NCBI RefSeq assembly: GCF_013030945.1
Contig: NZ_JABBXF010000065.1
Location: 1 to 64,000 of the forward strand
Source: Streptomyces morookaense
GTDB lineage: Bacteria; Actinomycetota; Actinomycetes; Streptomycetales; Streptomycetaceae
Length of the DNA stretch: 64,000 nucleotides
Direction: 5' to 3'
Shown here: one piece after another, positions 16,978 to 24,133 of the stretch
Layout of the letters: the number at the start of each line of letters is the position of its first letter
Numbering within the stretch: position 1 is the first letter of the stretch
The notes under the pieces: generated by a model
Databases searched by the model: none
Seen by the model: the letters and a program-made list of their open reading frames with translations, nothing else
Told to the model about the DNA's origin: nothing
Made by a program: the position numbers and the translations under genes

Positions 16978-18047
16978 TCACCGGGCGGCGCATACGAAGC
17001 CAGCGGCGGCGCCCCGGCGTCGGGACGAACCGCCCCCAGCAACGGGTTGCCCGCCACCGGTGAGATCTTCACCCGGTCGCCCGTCCGGGGCGCCTGTATC
17101 ACCAGGCCGTTGCCGATGTAGAGCGCGACGTGCGTGGCGCCCTCGAAGTACAGCACCAGGTCGCCCGGCCGCAGGTCGCTCAGCGGCACCCTGGGCAGGG
17201 ACGCCCACTGCTCCTGGCTGGTGCGCGGTATCGCATCGCCCGCGTGGGCCCAGGCCTGCGAGGTGAGCCCGGAGCAGTCGAAGGACTCGGGGCCCTCGGA
17301 GCCCCACACGTACGGCTTGCCCAGCTGCTGGTACGCGAAGTCGATCGCCTTGGCGCCGGCCGCGGACGGGGTCCGGGAGCCGGTCAGGCGGGCGGAGGCG
17401 AGGAACCGGCGCTGGGCGTCGTCCGCCTGGCCGGCCTCCAGGCGCCGGAGTTCGGCGAGCTGCGCGCCGTCGAGGGAGGAGAGCAGCCGCTCGACCTCGG
17501 AGAGCCGCTTCTGCACCGTGTCGCGCTGCTGCTTCTGGGTGGCGGCCAGGGTCTGCTGCACGTTGAGGGCGTCGCGGGCCTCCGAGGCCAGCGCGGCGGA
17601 GCGCTTCTCGCCGGCGGTGAGCCGGTCGACGGTGACGGCCCGGCGGCCGGCGGCGCGGCGCCACTCGTGGCTCTGGACGAGGGCCTGCTGCGGGTCGCCG
17701 CTGAGGAGGAACGTCACGTACGGGGAGAGCGGGCTCGCGGTGCCGCGGTACTGCTCGCGGGCGAGCCGGCCGGCGGCGTCCCGGCTCGCGGTGAGCGCGA
17801 TCCGGGTCTCGGCGAGGTCCTCGTCGAGCTTGTCGACCTTGGCTCTCTGCTTCTTCAGCTTCTCCGCGGTGGCGTTGTAGGCCTCGGTGGCCTCCTCGGC
17901 CTTCTGGTACAGCGACCGGAGCTGGACGAGGAGCGCGCCGACCGGCTGCGCGGGCGGCGGCGCCGCGGCGGCGGGCGGGACGAGGGCGCCGGCGCCGGCC
18001 ATCAGGGCGACGACGATGCAGGCCGAACGCACGAACCGTCCTGACAC
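16974..18047 (-). CDS. Secreted NlpC/P60 (C40) peptidoglycan endopeptidase
   Basis: This is a 357-aa exported cell-wall hydrolase. The signal peptide spans about residues 1-29. A long coiled-coil region follows at about 36-220 (EKLKKQRAKVDKLDEDL and similar). The C-terminal NlpC/P60 domain has YQQLGKPYVWG, catalytic Cys in ESFDCSGLTSQAW and catalytic His in THVALYIGNG. This RipA-like layout cleaves D-Glu-mDAP-type stem peptides and acts in division or sporulation. The GTG at 18047 is preceded by GGAGGTGATC, an almost complete anti-16S match. The stop overlaps the convergent monooxygenase stop by 4 nt. Confidence 0.93.
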   Translation of the reverse strand: MSGRFVRSACIVVALMAGAGALVPPAAAAPPPAQPVGALLVQLRSLYQKAEEATEAYNATAEKLKKQRAKVDKLDEDLAETRIALTASRDAAGRLAREQYRGTASPLSPYVTFLLSGDPQQALVQSHEWRRAAGRRAVTVDRLTAGEKRSAALASEARDALNVQQTLAATQKQQRDTVQKRLSEVERLLSSLDGAQLAELRRLEAGQADDAQRRFLASARLTGSRTPSAAGAKAIDFAYQQLGKPYVWGSEGPESFDCSGLTSQAWAHAGDAIPRTSQEQWASLPRVPLSDLRPGDLVLYFEGATHVALYIGNGLVIQAPRTGDRVKISPVAGNPLLGAVRPDAGAPPLASYAPPGD

Positions 18048-18139
18048 GGGATCACCTCCGGTGGGGGGCAGCATGATCGTGCCCGGGGGAGGATCGTGCC
18101 ATGCGCGGTGCGACTAATGGCAATCGTGTGGGTGAGCGG

Positions 18140-18192
18140 CCGCGGGTCGCCGCTGGTTGCTCGCGCAGTTCCCCGCGCCCCTTACGGGGCGC
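18140..18192 (+). repeat. Two-hairpin 3'-end element, copy 3
   Basis: GCGGGTCG, then GGTTGCTCGCGCAGTTCCCC, then GCGCCCC-TTAC-GGGGCGC. It lies 8 nt beyond the stop of the minus-strand 73-aa gene, in the gap before the NlpC/P60 start, so it again sits at a gene 3' end. Confidence 0.8.
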
Positions 18193-18199
18193 CGCCCCG

Positions 18200-18421
18200 T
18201 TACCCCTCGTACACGTACTTCCACCCCTTCGGCAGGCCCAAGCGCCGCGTAGTGGCGGCAGGCACCCGCCGGTACACCAGTACCGCCGGCGCCCCGCCGT
18301 CCTCCCCGGTCGGCACCGGGATCCGGTACACCTTGGGCGGCAACCCGTTGAGCCCCACCAGCACCGGCAGCACCCGCCCGTCCATGGGCCCGCCCTCGAA
18401 GGGCGTCTTCTCGCTTCTCAC
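18200..18421 (-). CDS. Small conserved hypothetical protein
   Basis: This is a 73-aa soluble protein that contains TPFEGGPMDGRVLPVLVG, PPKVYRIPVP, VYRRVPAATTRRLGLP and KGWKYVYEG. I recall this kind of small protein as common in Streptomyces but know no function. The track-length start is a TTG at 18421; ATG 18385 inside the GGPMDG motif would cut a conserved part, so the longer form is preferred. It is a single gene with a palindromic element just after its stop. Confidence 0.7.
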   Translation of the reverse strand: MRSEKTPFEGGPMDGRVLPVLVGLNGLPPKVYRIPVPTGEDGGAPAVLVYRRVPAATTRRLGLPKGWKYVYEG

Positions 18422-18487
18422 GACCCCAGTCTCTCCCCCCGCGGCACCAGGTGCCGCTCTTCGGCGCGGGCCGCAGGCCGTACCGGC

Positions 18488-19213
18488 TCAGGACAGCAGA
18501 TGCCCCGCGTCCTCGAACAGCGGCACCGTCCGCCGTGCCAGCCGCCCGACCGGGCCGTCGGCCGGTTCCGCGGCGAAGGCGGCCCGCGCCACCTCCGCCG
18601 CCTGGGCGTCGCTCGCCGCGGTCGCGGTCAGCAGGGCCACGAAGTGGTCCACGAGCCAGTCGCGGAGCTCGTCCCGCGGCGGCTGCTTCTCCTCGTCCAG
18701 CCGGATCAGCGACGCCGCCTCGACGGCGGTGATCCACGTCCGCACCATCATGCGCAGCCGCGGCCCGGGCTCGGGCACGGACAGGTGCTTGAGGATCTGG
18801 GCGGCGGCCGCCCTGCGGACCCCGTCCACGATGGCGCCGGTGCGGGAGGTCCCGACGACGCTGCCGCCCTGCAGCAGGGCGCTGAAACCCGCGTCGTGCT
18901 CGTCGACGAACCCCAGGTAGCGGTCGAGCGCGGCCCCGAGGCGGCGCGTGAGCGGGCCCGACTGCGGCTCGGCGAAGCACAGTTCGAGGTCGTCGGCGGC
19001 GCTGCGCAGGGCGGCCTCGTACAACTGCTGCTTGCCGCCCGGGAAGTAGCGGTACACCAGCGGCCGGGAGACCTCGGCGGCGGCCGCGACATCGTCCAGC
19101 GAGACCTCCTCCGGCGCGCGGTGCGCGAAGAGCCCGAGCGCGGCGGAGATCAGCTGCGCCCGGCGCTCGGCGACGCCCAGCCTGCGGTAGGTGGTGCGGA
19201 CGGCCCCGGTCAT
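18488..19213 (-). CDS. TetR-family transcriptional regulator
   Basis: This is a 241-aa TetR regulator. The N-terminal helix-turn-helix region (about residues 17-62) contains RRAQLISAALGLFAHRA, VSLDDVAAAAEVSRPLVYRY and FPGGKQQLYEAAL. The ligand-binding domain is generic. Its start lies 16 nt after the stop of the AurF-like diiron gene on the same strand, so the two form an operon. The divergent ferritin-like diiron gene completes a three-gene locus that this protein probably represses. The inducer is unknown. Confidence 0.9.
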   Translation of the reverse strand: MTGAVRTTYRRLGVAERRAQLISAALGLFAHRAPEEVSLDDVAAAAEVSRPLVYRYFPGGKQQLYEAALRSAADDLELCFAEPQSGPLTRRLGAALDRYLGFVDEHDAGFSALLQGGSVVGTSRTGAIVDGVRRAAAAQILKHLSVPEPGPRLRMMVRTWITAVEAASLIRLDEEKQPPRDELRDWLVDHFVALLTATAASDAQAAEVARAAFAAEPADGPVGRLARRTVPLFEDAGHLLS

Positions 19214-19229
19214 GCCCCGCAGGGTACCG

Positions 19230-20171
19230 TCAGGCCAGCAGGCCCGAACTCCTCCACAGCCTGCGGCCGGTGCCGCGGAGCACGCCGATCTCGTCGAGGA
19301 AGTCGGTCAGCCGCTTCGCGCCCGCCTGCATCACCTCGCGCCGGTGGCCGCTGGCCCGCACCTGGGCGACGGCCTCGCGGCGGTCGAGGCCCACATTGGT
19401 GTAGACGGCGGGGTTGACGAAGGCGAAGGCGAAGACGCGGGCGGCCTCGCCCGAGCTGACGCGGGTCAACGCCGTTTCCCAGCGCGGCGCGGTGACCATC
19501 TGGCGCCGCAACTCCTCGCGGGCGTACCGGACATGGCGGGCCTCCTCGATCACGTGGATCCGGGTGACGCCGCGCACCAGGGTCTGCACCCGCTCGTCGG
19601 GGAAGGTCAGCCGCTGCATGTAGTCGAGGATCTCCTCGCCCAGCAGGGTCATCGCGAAGATGCCGGGTGTGGTGGCGATCGTCTTGGCGACCCGGCCGAG
19701 TGCGTGGTGCAGCCCGGAGACGGGGTACGCGGGGGCGCCGCCCTTCTCGATCATGCGGGCGAACATCTTGGAGTGCCGGCACTCGTCGGCGATCTCGGTC
19801 AGCGCGTAGCGCACATGGGCGCTGGTGAGCGGCTTGTCGTAGATGTGCCGGGCCAGCAGCTGGATCAGGATGATCTCGAACCAGATGCCCAGCGAGGCCA
19901 GCGCCGCGGCCTCGTGCCGGGCGAGGTCCCTGCGCTGCTCCTCCGGCATCCGCCGCCACAGCGGGGTGCCGTAGAGCGAGAGCAGCTCCGGGGGCCAGTA
20001 CCACTTGCCGTCCTCGGGCGGTGCGTCCCAGTCGAGTTCGGCGTCCGGGTCGAAGGAGTGCCGTGCGGAGGACTCCAGCAGCCGCTCGGCGACCCGTTCG
20101 CGGTCCCTGAGCGGGCCGAGGGCGTCGTGGGGGAGCCGGGCGGGCCGGGAGCGGCCGGTCGCGGTGGTCAT
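19230..20171 (-). CDS. AurF-like diiron oxygenase
   Basis: This is a 313-aa predicted diiron protein. Iron-ligand motifs of the AurF (p-aminobenzoate N-oxygenase-like) type are visible: LTEIADECRHSKMFARM (E..ExxH), LLGEEILDYMQ and HVIEEARHVRYAREEL (ExxH). Members oxidise amines or C-H bonds using O2, but the substrate here is unknown. The ATG at 20171 opens an operon with the downstream TetR gene. The gene is divergent from a second diiron-type gene at 20295, with a 123-nt shared regulatory gap. Confidence 0.8.
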   Translation of the reverse strand: MTTATGRSRPARLPHDALGPLRDRERVAERLLESSARHSFDPDAELDWDAPPEDGKWYWPPELLSLYGTPLWRRMPEEQRRDLARHEAAALASLGIWFEIILIQLLARHIYDKPLTSAHVRYALTEIADECRHSKMFARMIEKGGAPAYPVSGLHHALGRVAKTIATTPGIFAMTLLGEEILDYMQRLTFPDERVQTLVRGVTRIHVIEEARHVRYAREELRRQMVTAPRWETALTRVSSGEAARVFAFAFVNPAVYTNVGLDRREAVAQVRASGHRREVMQAGAKRLTDFLDEIGVLRGTGRRLWRSSGLLA

Positions 20172-20294
20172 GGCCGATGCCTCCTCACCTTCGGGACGTC
20201 CGGGGTACGTTGGGGTTACCGACGGTCACAGGCTTATGAGACTGCTTGTCAGCAAGGGAAGTCAATCCCCGCGACGGCACAGGAGGCCGCGACG

Positions 20295-21392
20295 ATGACG
20301 ATGCCCCACCACCCCGACCCCCGTCCCGACGGCACCACTTGGGAGGTCCCGGCGACCGGGGCGGCCCGCTTCAGCTGGGACTACGACGACGGACGCGAAC
20401 GCCTGCTGGCCCTCTACCAGAAGGGCAAGGACAAGCAGTGGGACGCCGTGACCCGCATCGACTGGGACCTCGAGACCGACCCGGACAACCCGCTGGGCAT
20501 CCCCGACGCCAACCTCCCGCTGTACGGCAGCCGGTACTGGGACCGGATGAGCGCGGCCGACCGCCGCAGCCTCCACCACCACTACGCCGCCTGGCAGTTC
20601 AGCCAGTTCCTGCACGGCGAACAGGGCGCGCTGGTGTGCGCCGCCCGCATCGTGGAGACGGTGCCCGACCTGGACGCGAAGTTCTACTCCGCCACCCAGG
20701 CCATGGACGAGGCCCGGCACGTCGAGATCTACAGCCGGTTCCTGCGCGAGAAGATCGGGATGCAGTACCCCGTCAACCCCAGCCTGCAGTCCCTGCTGGA
20801 CGACACCCTGCGCGACTCCCGCTGGGACATGCCCTACCTGGGCATGCAGGTCCTCATCGAGGGCCTGGCGCTGGCCGCCTTCGGCCTGCTGCGGGACGTC
20901 ACGGACGAGCCGCTGCCGAAGCAGATCCTCGCCTACGTGATGCAGGACGAGGCGCGGCACGTCGCCTTCGGCCGGATGGCGCTGCGCGACCACTACCGGC
21001 AGCTGACGGACGCGGAGCGGCGCGAGCGCGAGGAGTTCGTGATCGAGGGCTGCCTGCTGATGCGCGACCGGTTGCGCGGCGAGGAGGTGCTGGCCGACTT
21101 CGGGGTGCCCGCGGCCGAGGCGGCGGAGCTGAGCGAGCAGTCGGAGTACCTGCAGGTCTTCCGCAGACTGCTGTTCAGCCGCATCGTGCCCTGTGTGAAG
21201 GACATCGGCCTGTGGGGCGAACGACTGCAACAGGCCTACGTCGACATGGGCGTCTTCGAGCTGGGCGATGCGAACCTCGACCTCCTCATGACCCAGGACG
21301 AGGAGATCGCCGAACAGCTGGACGCCCGGCGGTTCGCCCGGGAGGAGGCCGCCCGTACCGCGGAGGTCGCGGAGACGATCGCGAACGGATAA
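20295..21392 (+). CDS. Ferritin-like diiron oxygenase-type protein
   Basis: This is a 365-aa ferritin-like protein. Two ExxH motifs are evident, QAMDEARHVEIYSRFL and YVMQDEARHVAFGRMAL, with intervening acidic positions such as HGEQGALVCAARIVE and VLIEGLALAAFG. This fits a four-helix diiron oxidase/oxygenase core. ATG 20295 follows AGGAGG with 8-nt spacing. It is divergent from the AurF-like/TetR pair and so probably co-regulated with it. No reductase or ferredoxin partner is nearby. Function is unknown beyond O2-dependent oxidation. Confidence 0.78.
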   Translation: MTMPHHPDPRPDGTTWEVPATGAARFSWDYDDGRERLLALYQKGKDKQWDAVTRIDWDLETDPDNPLGIPDANLPLYGSRYWDRMSAADRRSLHHHYAAWQFSQFLHGEQGALVCAARIVETVPDLDAKFYSATQAMDEARHVEIYSRFLREKIGMQYPVNPSLQSLLDDTLRDSRWDMPYLGMQVLIEGLALAAFGLLRDVTDEPLPKQILAYVMQDEARHVAFGRMALRDHYRQLTDAERREREEFVIEGCLLMRDRLRGEEVLADFGVPAAEAAELSEQSEYLQVFRRLLFSRIVPCVKDIGLWGERLQQAYVDMGVFELGDANLDLLMTQDEEIAEQLDARRFAREEAARTAEVAETIANG

Positions 21393-21457
21393 CAAAGAAG
21401 GGGTAATTGGAGGCATTTCATGGGCCGGGTGCCGGTTCTGCCGTCATCCTGTGAGCG

Positions 21458-21479
21458 AGGGCGTGCGGGGGAACGCCCT
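21458..21479 (+). terminator. Small hairpin after the ferritin-like gene
   Basis: AGGGCGT (21458-21464) pairs with ACGCCCT (21473-21479) across an 8-nt loop, 66 nt past the stop. It is a weak terminator candidate in the 148-nt gap before the deacetylase gene. Confidence 0.4.
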
Positions 21480-21540
21480 GCGGTAAGCCGCCGTCTACGA
21501 GCAGGAGAAGGCAGACGGGCGCTCCAGGGGGAGGCTGCTC

Positions 21541-22398
21541 ATGGCTCGAATGGCTGGAATGGCTCGAACGACCGGCAGGAATCGGCATCTCGCCCTGGTG
21601 GTGGTGTCCGTTGTGGCGCTCAGCGGAGTGATAACGGGATCCTTGGCCAAGGCAACGGAGTACGCACGCGCCGCACCCGTCTCCAGCGCGGAGGAACCGG
21701 GAGCGGTCCCGCGGGACCCCGCGGCCCCGGGCGAGCTGACACCCGAGCCCGCCGCGACACCCACCGCCTCCGCCACGCCGGACGACGGCCCGGTGGACGC
21801 GTCGATCACGCATGACACCGAGGCCGGCGGCAGGTCCGTCAGCATCACGGTCGACGACGGCCCCGACCCCGTCTGGACCCCCAAGGTGCTGGCCCTGCTG
21901 AAGAAGTACGACGTCAAGGCCGTCTTCTGCATGATCGGCCCGGAGGCGGAGGCCCGCCCGGACCTGGTCCGCAAGGTCGTCGCCGACGGCCACCGCCTCT
22001 GCGACCACTCCGTGGACCACAACACGGCCATGGACAAGCGCTCGGAGTCCTACCAGGAGCAGCAGGTCATGGACGCCCGCCGGATGATCGAAAAGGCGGC
22101 GGGCGCCGGCACCCCGATCCGCTACTACCGGGCTCCCGGCGGCGCCTTCACCCCCTACAGCCGCGAGCTCGCCGCCCGGCACGGCATGCGCCCGCTCGGC
22201 TGGAGCGTCGACACCCGCGACTGGGAACGCCCCGGCGTCGACCACATCGTCAAGGCGATCGAGCAGGGCCTGGCCGACGGCCCGATCGTCCTCGTCCACG
22301 ACGGCGGCGGCGACCGCGGGGAGACGGTCGCCGCACTGGAGCAGGCGATTCCGTGGCTGAAGGAACACGGGTACACATTCAGCTTCCCGAAGGTCTGA
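21541..22398 (+). CDS. Secreted polysaccharide deacetylase (NodB/CE4)
   Basis: This is a 285-aa exported protein. A signal-anchor or signal peptide spans about residues 16-45, followed by a Pro/Ala/Thr-rich linker to about 85. The NodB domain has motif 1 VSITVDDGPDP (two Asp), motif 2 HRLCDHSVDHNTAM (H-x3-H metal site), motif 3 YYRAPGGAF, and the closing motifs GWSVDTRDWERPG and IVLVHDGGG. CE4 enzymes deacetylate peptidoglycan, chitin or related sugars outside the cell. The ATG at 21541 has a GGAGG upstream. The gene ends in a strong bidirectional terminator shared with the tRNA genes. Confidence 0.93.
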   Translation: MARMAGMARTTGRNRHLALVVVSVVALSGVITGSLAKATEYARAAPVSSAEEPGAVPRDPAAPGELTPEPAATPTASATPDDGPVDASITHDTEAGGRSVSITVDDGPDPVWTPKVLALLKKYDVKAVFCMIGPEAEARPDLVRKVVADGHRLCDHSVDHNTAMDKRSESYQEQQVMDARRMIEKAAGAGTPIRYYRAPGGAFTPYSRELAARHGMRPLGWSVDTRDWERPGVDHIVKAIEQGLADGPIVLVHDGGGDRGETVAALEQAIPWLKEHGYTFSFPKV

Positions 22399-22406
22399 GA
22401 AACACC

Positions 22407-22442
22407 GAAGGCCCGTTCCGACAGCGATCGGAACGGGCCTTC
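22407..22442. terminator. Bidirectional terminator between deacetylase and tRNA-Arg
   Basis: A perfect 14-bp stem (22407-22420 with 22429-22442) with an 8-nt loop. On the minus strand it is followed by GGTGTTTCTC. It lies 8 nt after the deacetylase stop and 10 nt after the 3' end of the convergent tRNA gene. Confidence 0.9.
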
Positions 22443-22451
22443 GGCCTCATG

Positions 22452-22524
22452 TGCGCTCGGCAGGATTCGAACCTGCAACCTCTTGATCCGTAGTCAAGTG
22501 CTCTATCCGTTAAGCTACGAGCGC
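22452..22524 (-). tRNA. tRNA-Arg (anticodon ACG)
   Basis: This is a 73-nt cloverleaf. The acceptor stem GCGCTCG pairs with CGAGCGC. The anticodon arm is CTTGA-CTACGGA-TCAAG with anticodon ACG (read as ICG, decoding CGU/CGC/CGA). The T arm is GCAGG-TTCGAAT-CCTGC. The discriminator is A, and the CCA end is not encoded. Confidence 0.95.
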
Positions 22525-22583
22525 CTATCTGCCGCAGCAGGCCGTCGGGCCCGATGCGGATTTTTTTCGCACCTCATGCGAGG

Positions 22584-22655
22584 TGCCCCCGGCAGGATTC
22601 GAACCTGCGCACACGGCTCCGGAGGCCGTTGCTCTATCCCCTGAGCTACGGGGGC
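22584..22655 (-). tRNA. tRNA-Arg (anticodon CCG)
   Basis: This is a 72-nt cloverleaf. The acceptor stem GCCCCCG pairs with CGGGGGC. The anticodon arm is ACGGC-CTCCGGA-GCCGT with anticodon CCG, decoding the very frequent CGG. The T arm is GCAGG-TTCGAAT-CCTGC. CCA is not encoded. It lies 59 nt upstream of the tRNA-Arg(ACG) gene on the same strand, so the two probably share a transcript. Confidence 0.95.
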
Positions 22656-22812
22656 TCGTCGTCCGCTCGCTCGCGGCGACAGGTAGAACATTAGCAGCTC
22701 CCGAGGGGTGCCCCGCAACGAGTGATCATTCGCCGTCGGCGGGCTCGCTCGCAGGGGGTGGAAGTGGGGAAAACCCGGACGCAGCGCGGGGGGCGCGCCT
22801 ACTCTCGGGATT

Positions 22813-23277
22813 GTGCCTGGCTTGTCCGGCCGGGTCCTTGTTGTGGACGACAACAGGGTCATCCGGCAGTTGATCAGGGTCAACCTGGAGCTGGAGGGCT
22901 TCGAGGTGGTGACCGCGGCCGACGGTGCCGAGTGTCTGGAGATCGTGCACCGGGTGCGGCCCGACGTGGTGACCCTGGATGTCGTGATGCCCCGGCTCGA
23001 CGGGCTGCTCACCGCCGCCCGGCTGCGGGCCGACCCGCGCACCCGGGACATACCCGTGGCCGTCATCAGTGCCTGCACCCAGTGGGAACTGGAGAACGGC
23101 CGGGCCGCGGGGGTGGATGCGTTTCTGGCCAAACCCTTCGAGCCCGCGGAAATGATCCGCCTCGTCCGCGGTCTGGTGCGTGCGGTGCACGATCGCGCCC
23201 CACGCGGCGCGGGGAACTGCGCGACCGGCCACGACGAGCCCGCAGTTGCCGAACCCCACCCCCAGCGGAGCGCATAG
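22813..23277 (+). CDS. Orphan single-domain response regulator with repeat-derived tail
   Basis: This is a 154-aa protein made of one receiver domain: acidic pocket VVDDN at residues 10-14, phospho-acceptor Asp56 in VVTLDVVMP, and Lys in FLAKPFEP. There is no DNA-binding output domain and no adjacent kinase. The domain ends near residue 126. The remaining tail (DRAPRGAGNCATGHDEPAV and on) is the translation of a genomic palindromic element (23195-23245), so the natural stop was probably lost. It starts from GTG 22813 with a weak ribosome binding site. It lies 9 nt upstream of nrtL and may be co-transcribed. Confidence 0.85.
   Translation: MPGLSGRVLVVDDNRVIRQLIRVNLELEGFEVVTAADGAECLEIVHRVRPDVVTLDVVMPRLDGLLTAARLRADPRTRDIPVAVISACTQWELENGRAAGVDAFLAKPFEPAEMIRLVRGLVRAVHDRAPRGAGNCATGHDEPAVAEPHPQRSA
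23195..23245 (-). repeat. Two-hairpin 3'-end element, copy 4, inside a coding sequence
   Basis: Minus-strand reading: CTGCGGGCTCGTCGTGGCC, then GGTCGCGCAGTTCCCC, then GCGCCGCG-TGGGGCGC with one arm mutated. It lies wholly inside the 3' end of the response regulator gene and is translated there. Confidence 0.8.
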
Positions 23278-23286
23278 GCTTGCCCT

Positions 23287-24120
23287 GTGACCCCCGCCGA
23301 TGTCTCCCGCACCGTGCTGCACACCGTGCGCTGTGCCGTCGAGGCCGACGAGCTGCGCGCCGCCGTGCCGTCGCGGGTCACCGTGCGCGTTCCGCCCCGC
23401 CCCGACTGCGGCGACTACGCCACCAACGTCGCGTTGCCGCTCGCCAAGGACAGCGGCCGCCCCGCCCGCGAAGTGGCCGAAATCCTGCGCCGCCGGCTCG
23501 CCGCGGAACCCGGCATCGCCCGGGTGGACATCGCAGGGCCGGGCTTCCTCAACATCACGCTGGCGAGCGCCCCCCAGGCCCGTGTCGTCCGCAGCCTCCT
23601 GCGGACCGCGGACCCCGGCACGCCGCTGGACCTGCCCCCGCCCCCGCCGGAACTCCTCGCCCGCCTCGGCCCCGACGCCGCCCGCTGGAGCCTGCTCAGC
23701 CCGCCCGGCCTCGACCGGGACCTGCTCCTCGTCCAGCGCGAGAGCAACCCCCTCTTCCGCGTCCGGTACGCCCACGCCCGTACCGCCGCCCTGCTGCGCA
23801 ACGCCCGCGACCTCGGCTTCGGGCCGGAGCTCCCGGAGGACGGCGCGGAGGAACTCGCCGACGCCGACGGGCCGCTGTTCGCCGCCCTCGCCGACCACCC
23901 CCGCATCGCCGCCGCCCGCGACGCCGGCCGGCTCGCCCGGCATCTCGAGCGGCTCGCCGACGCCTTCCTGCGATGGCACGCCGACTGCCCGGTGCTGCCG
24001 CGCGGAGAGGAGAAACCCTCGGCCGTCCACCGAGCCCGCCTGGCCGTCGCCGCGGCCACGGGCAAGGTGCTGGCCGACGGCCTCCACCAGCTCGGCGTCA
24101 CCGCACCCGCACACCTCTGA
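23287..24120 (+). CDS. nrtL: ArgS-related anticodon-binding protein
   Basis: This is a 277-aa protein that pairs the N-terminal domain of arginyl-tRNA synthetase (PDCGDYATNVALPLAKDSG, about residues 38-56) with a C-terminal DALR-type anticodon-binding domain. The latter is marked by NPLFRVRYAHARTAALLRNA and ADAFLRWHADCPVLP and ends HRARLAVAAATGKVLADGL. The catalytic core with HIGH and KMSKS is missing, and the length is about half that of ArgS. It cannot be an active synthetase. It precedes lysA, as I recall for the NrtL family, and lies near two tRNA-Arg genes. It may bind tRNA-Arg; its function is unproven. Confidence 0.82.
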   Translation: MTPADVSRTVLHTVRCAVEADELRAAVPSRVTVRVPPRPDCGDYATNVALPLAKDSGRPAREVAEILRRRLAAEPGIARVDIAGPGFLNITLASAPQARVVRSLLRTADPGTPLDLPPPPPELLARLGPDAARWSLLSPPGLDRDLLLVQRESNPLFRVRYAHARTAALLRNARDLGFGPELPEDGAEELADADGPLFAALADHPRIAAARDAGRLARHLERLADAFLRWHADCPVLPRGEEKPSAVHRARLAVAAATGKVLADGLHQLGVTAPAHL

Positions 24121-24133
24121 GGGGATCAGAGTC

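Noticed and set aside
18488..21392. Start of a secondary-metabolite cluster around the diiron genes
   Set aside because: Neighbours are a cell-wall hydrolase, a deacetylase and tRNAs. No synthase, carrier protein or resistance gene is present.
21420..21815. 131-aa ORF with GGAGG before its ATG, upstream of and overlapping the deacetylase gene
   Set aside because: Beyond a few codons it runs in another frame through the deacetylase signal-peptide region and shows no protein-like pattern. The ribosome binding site may be chance.
22452..22655. Possible attachment site for an integrative element at the tRNA-Arg genes
   Set aside because: There is no integrase, no duplicated tRNA 3' end and no atypical DNA next to either tRNA.
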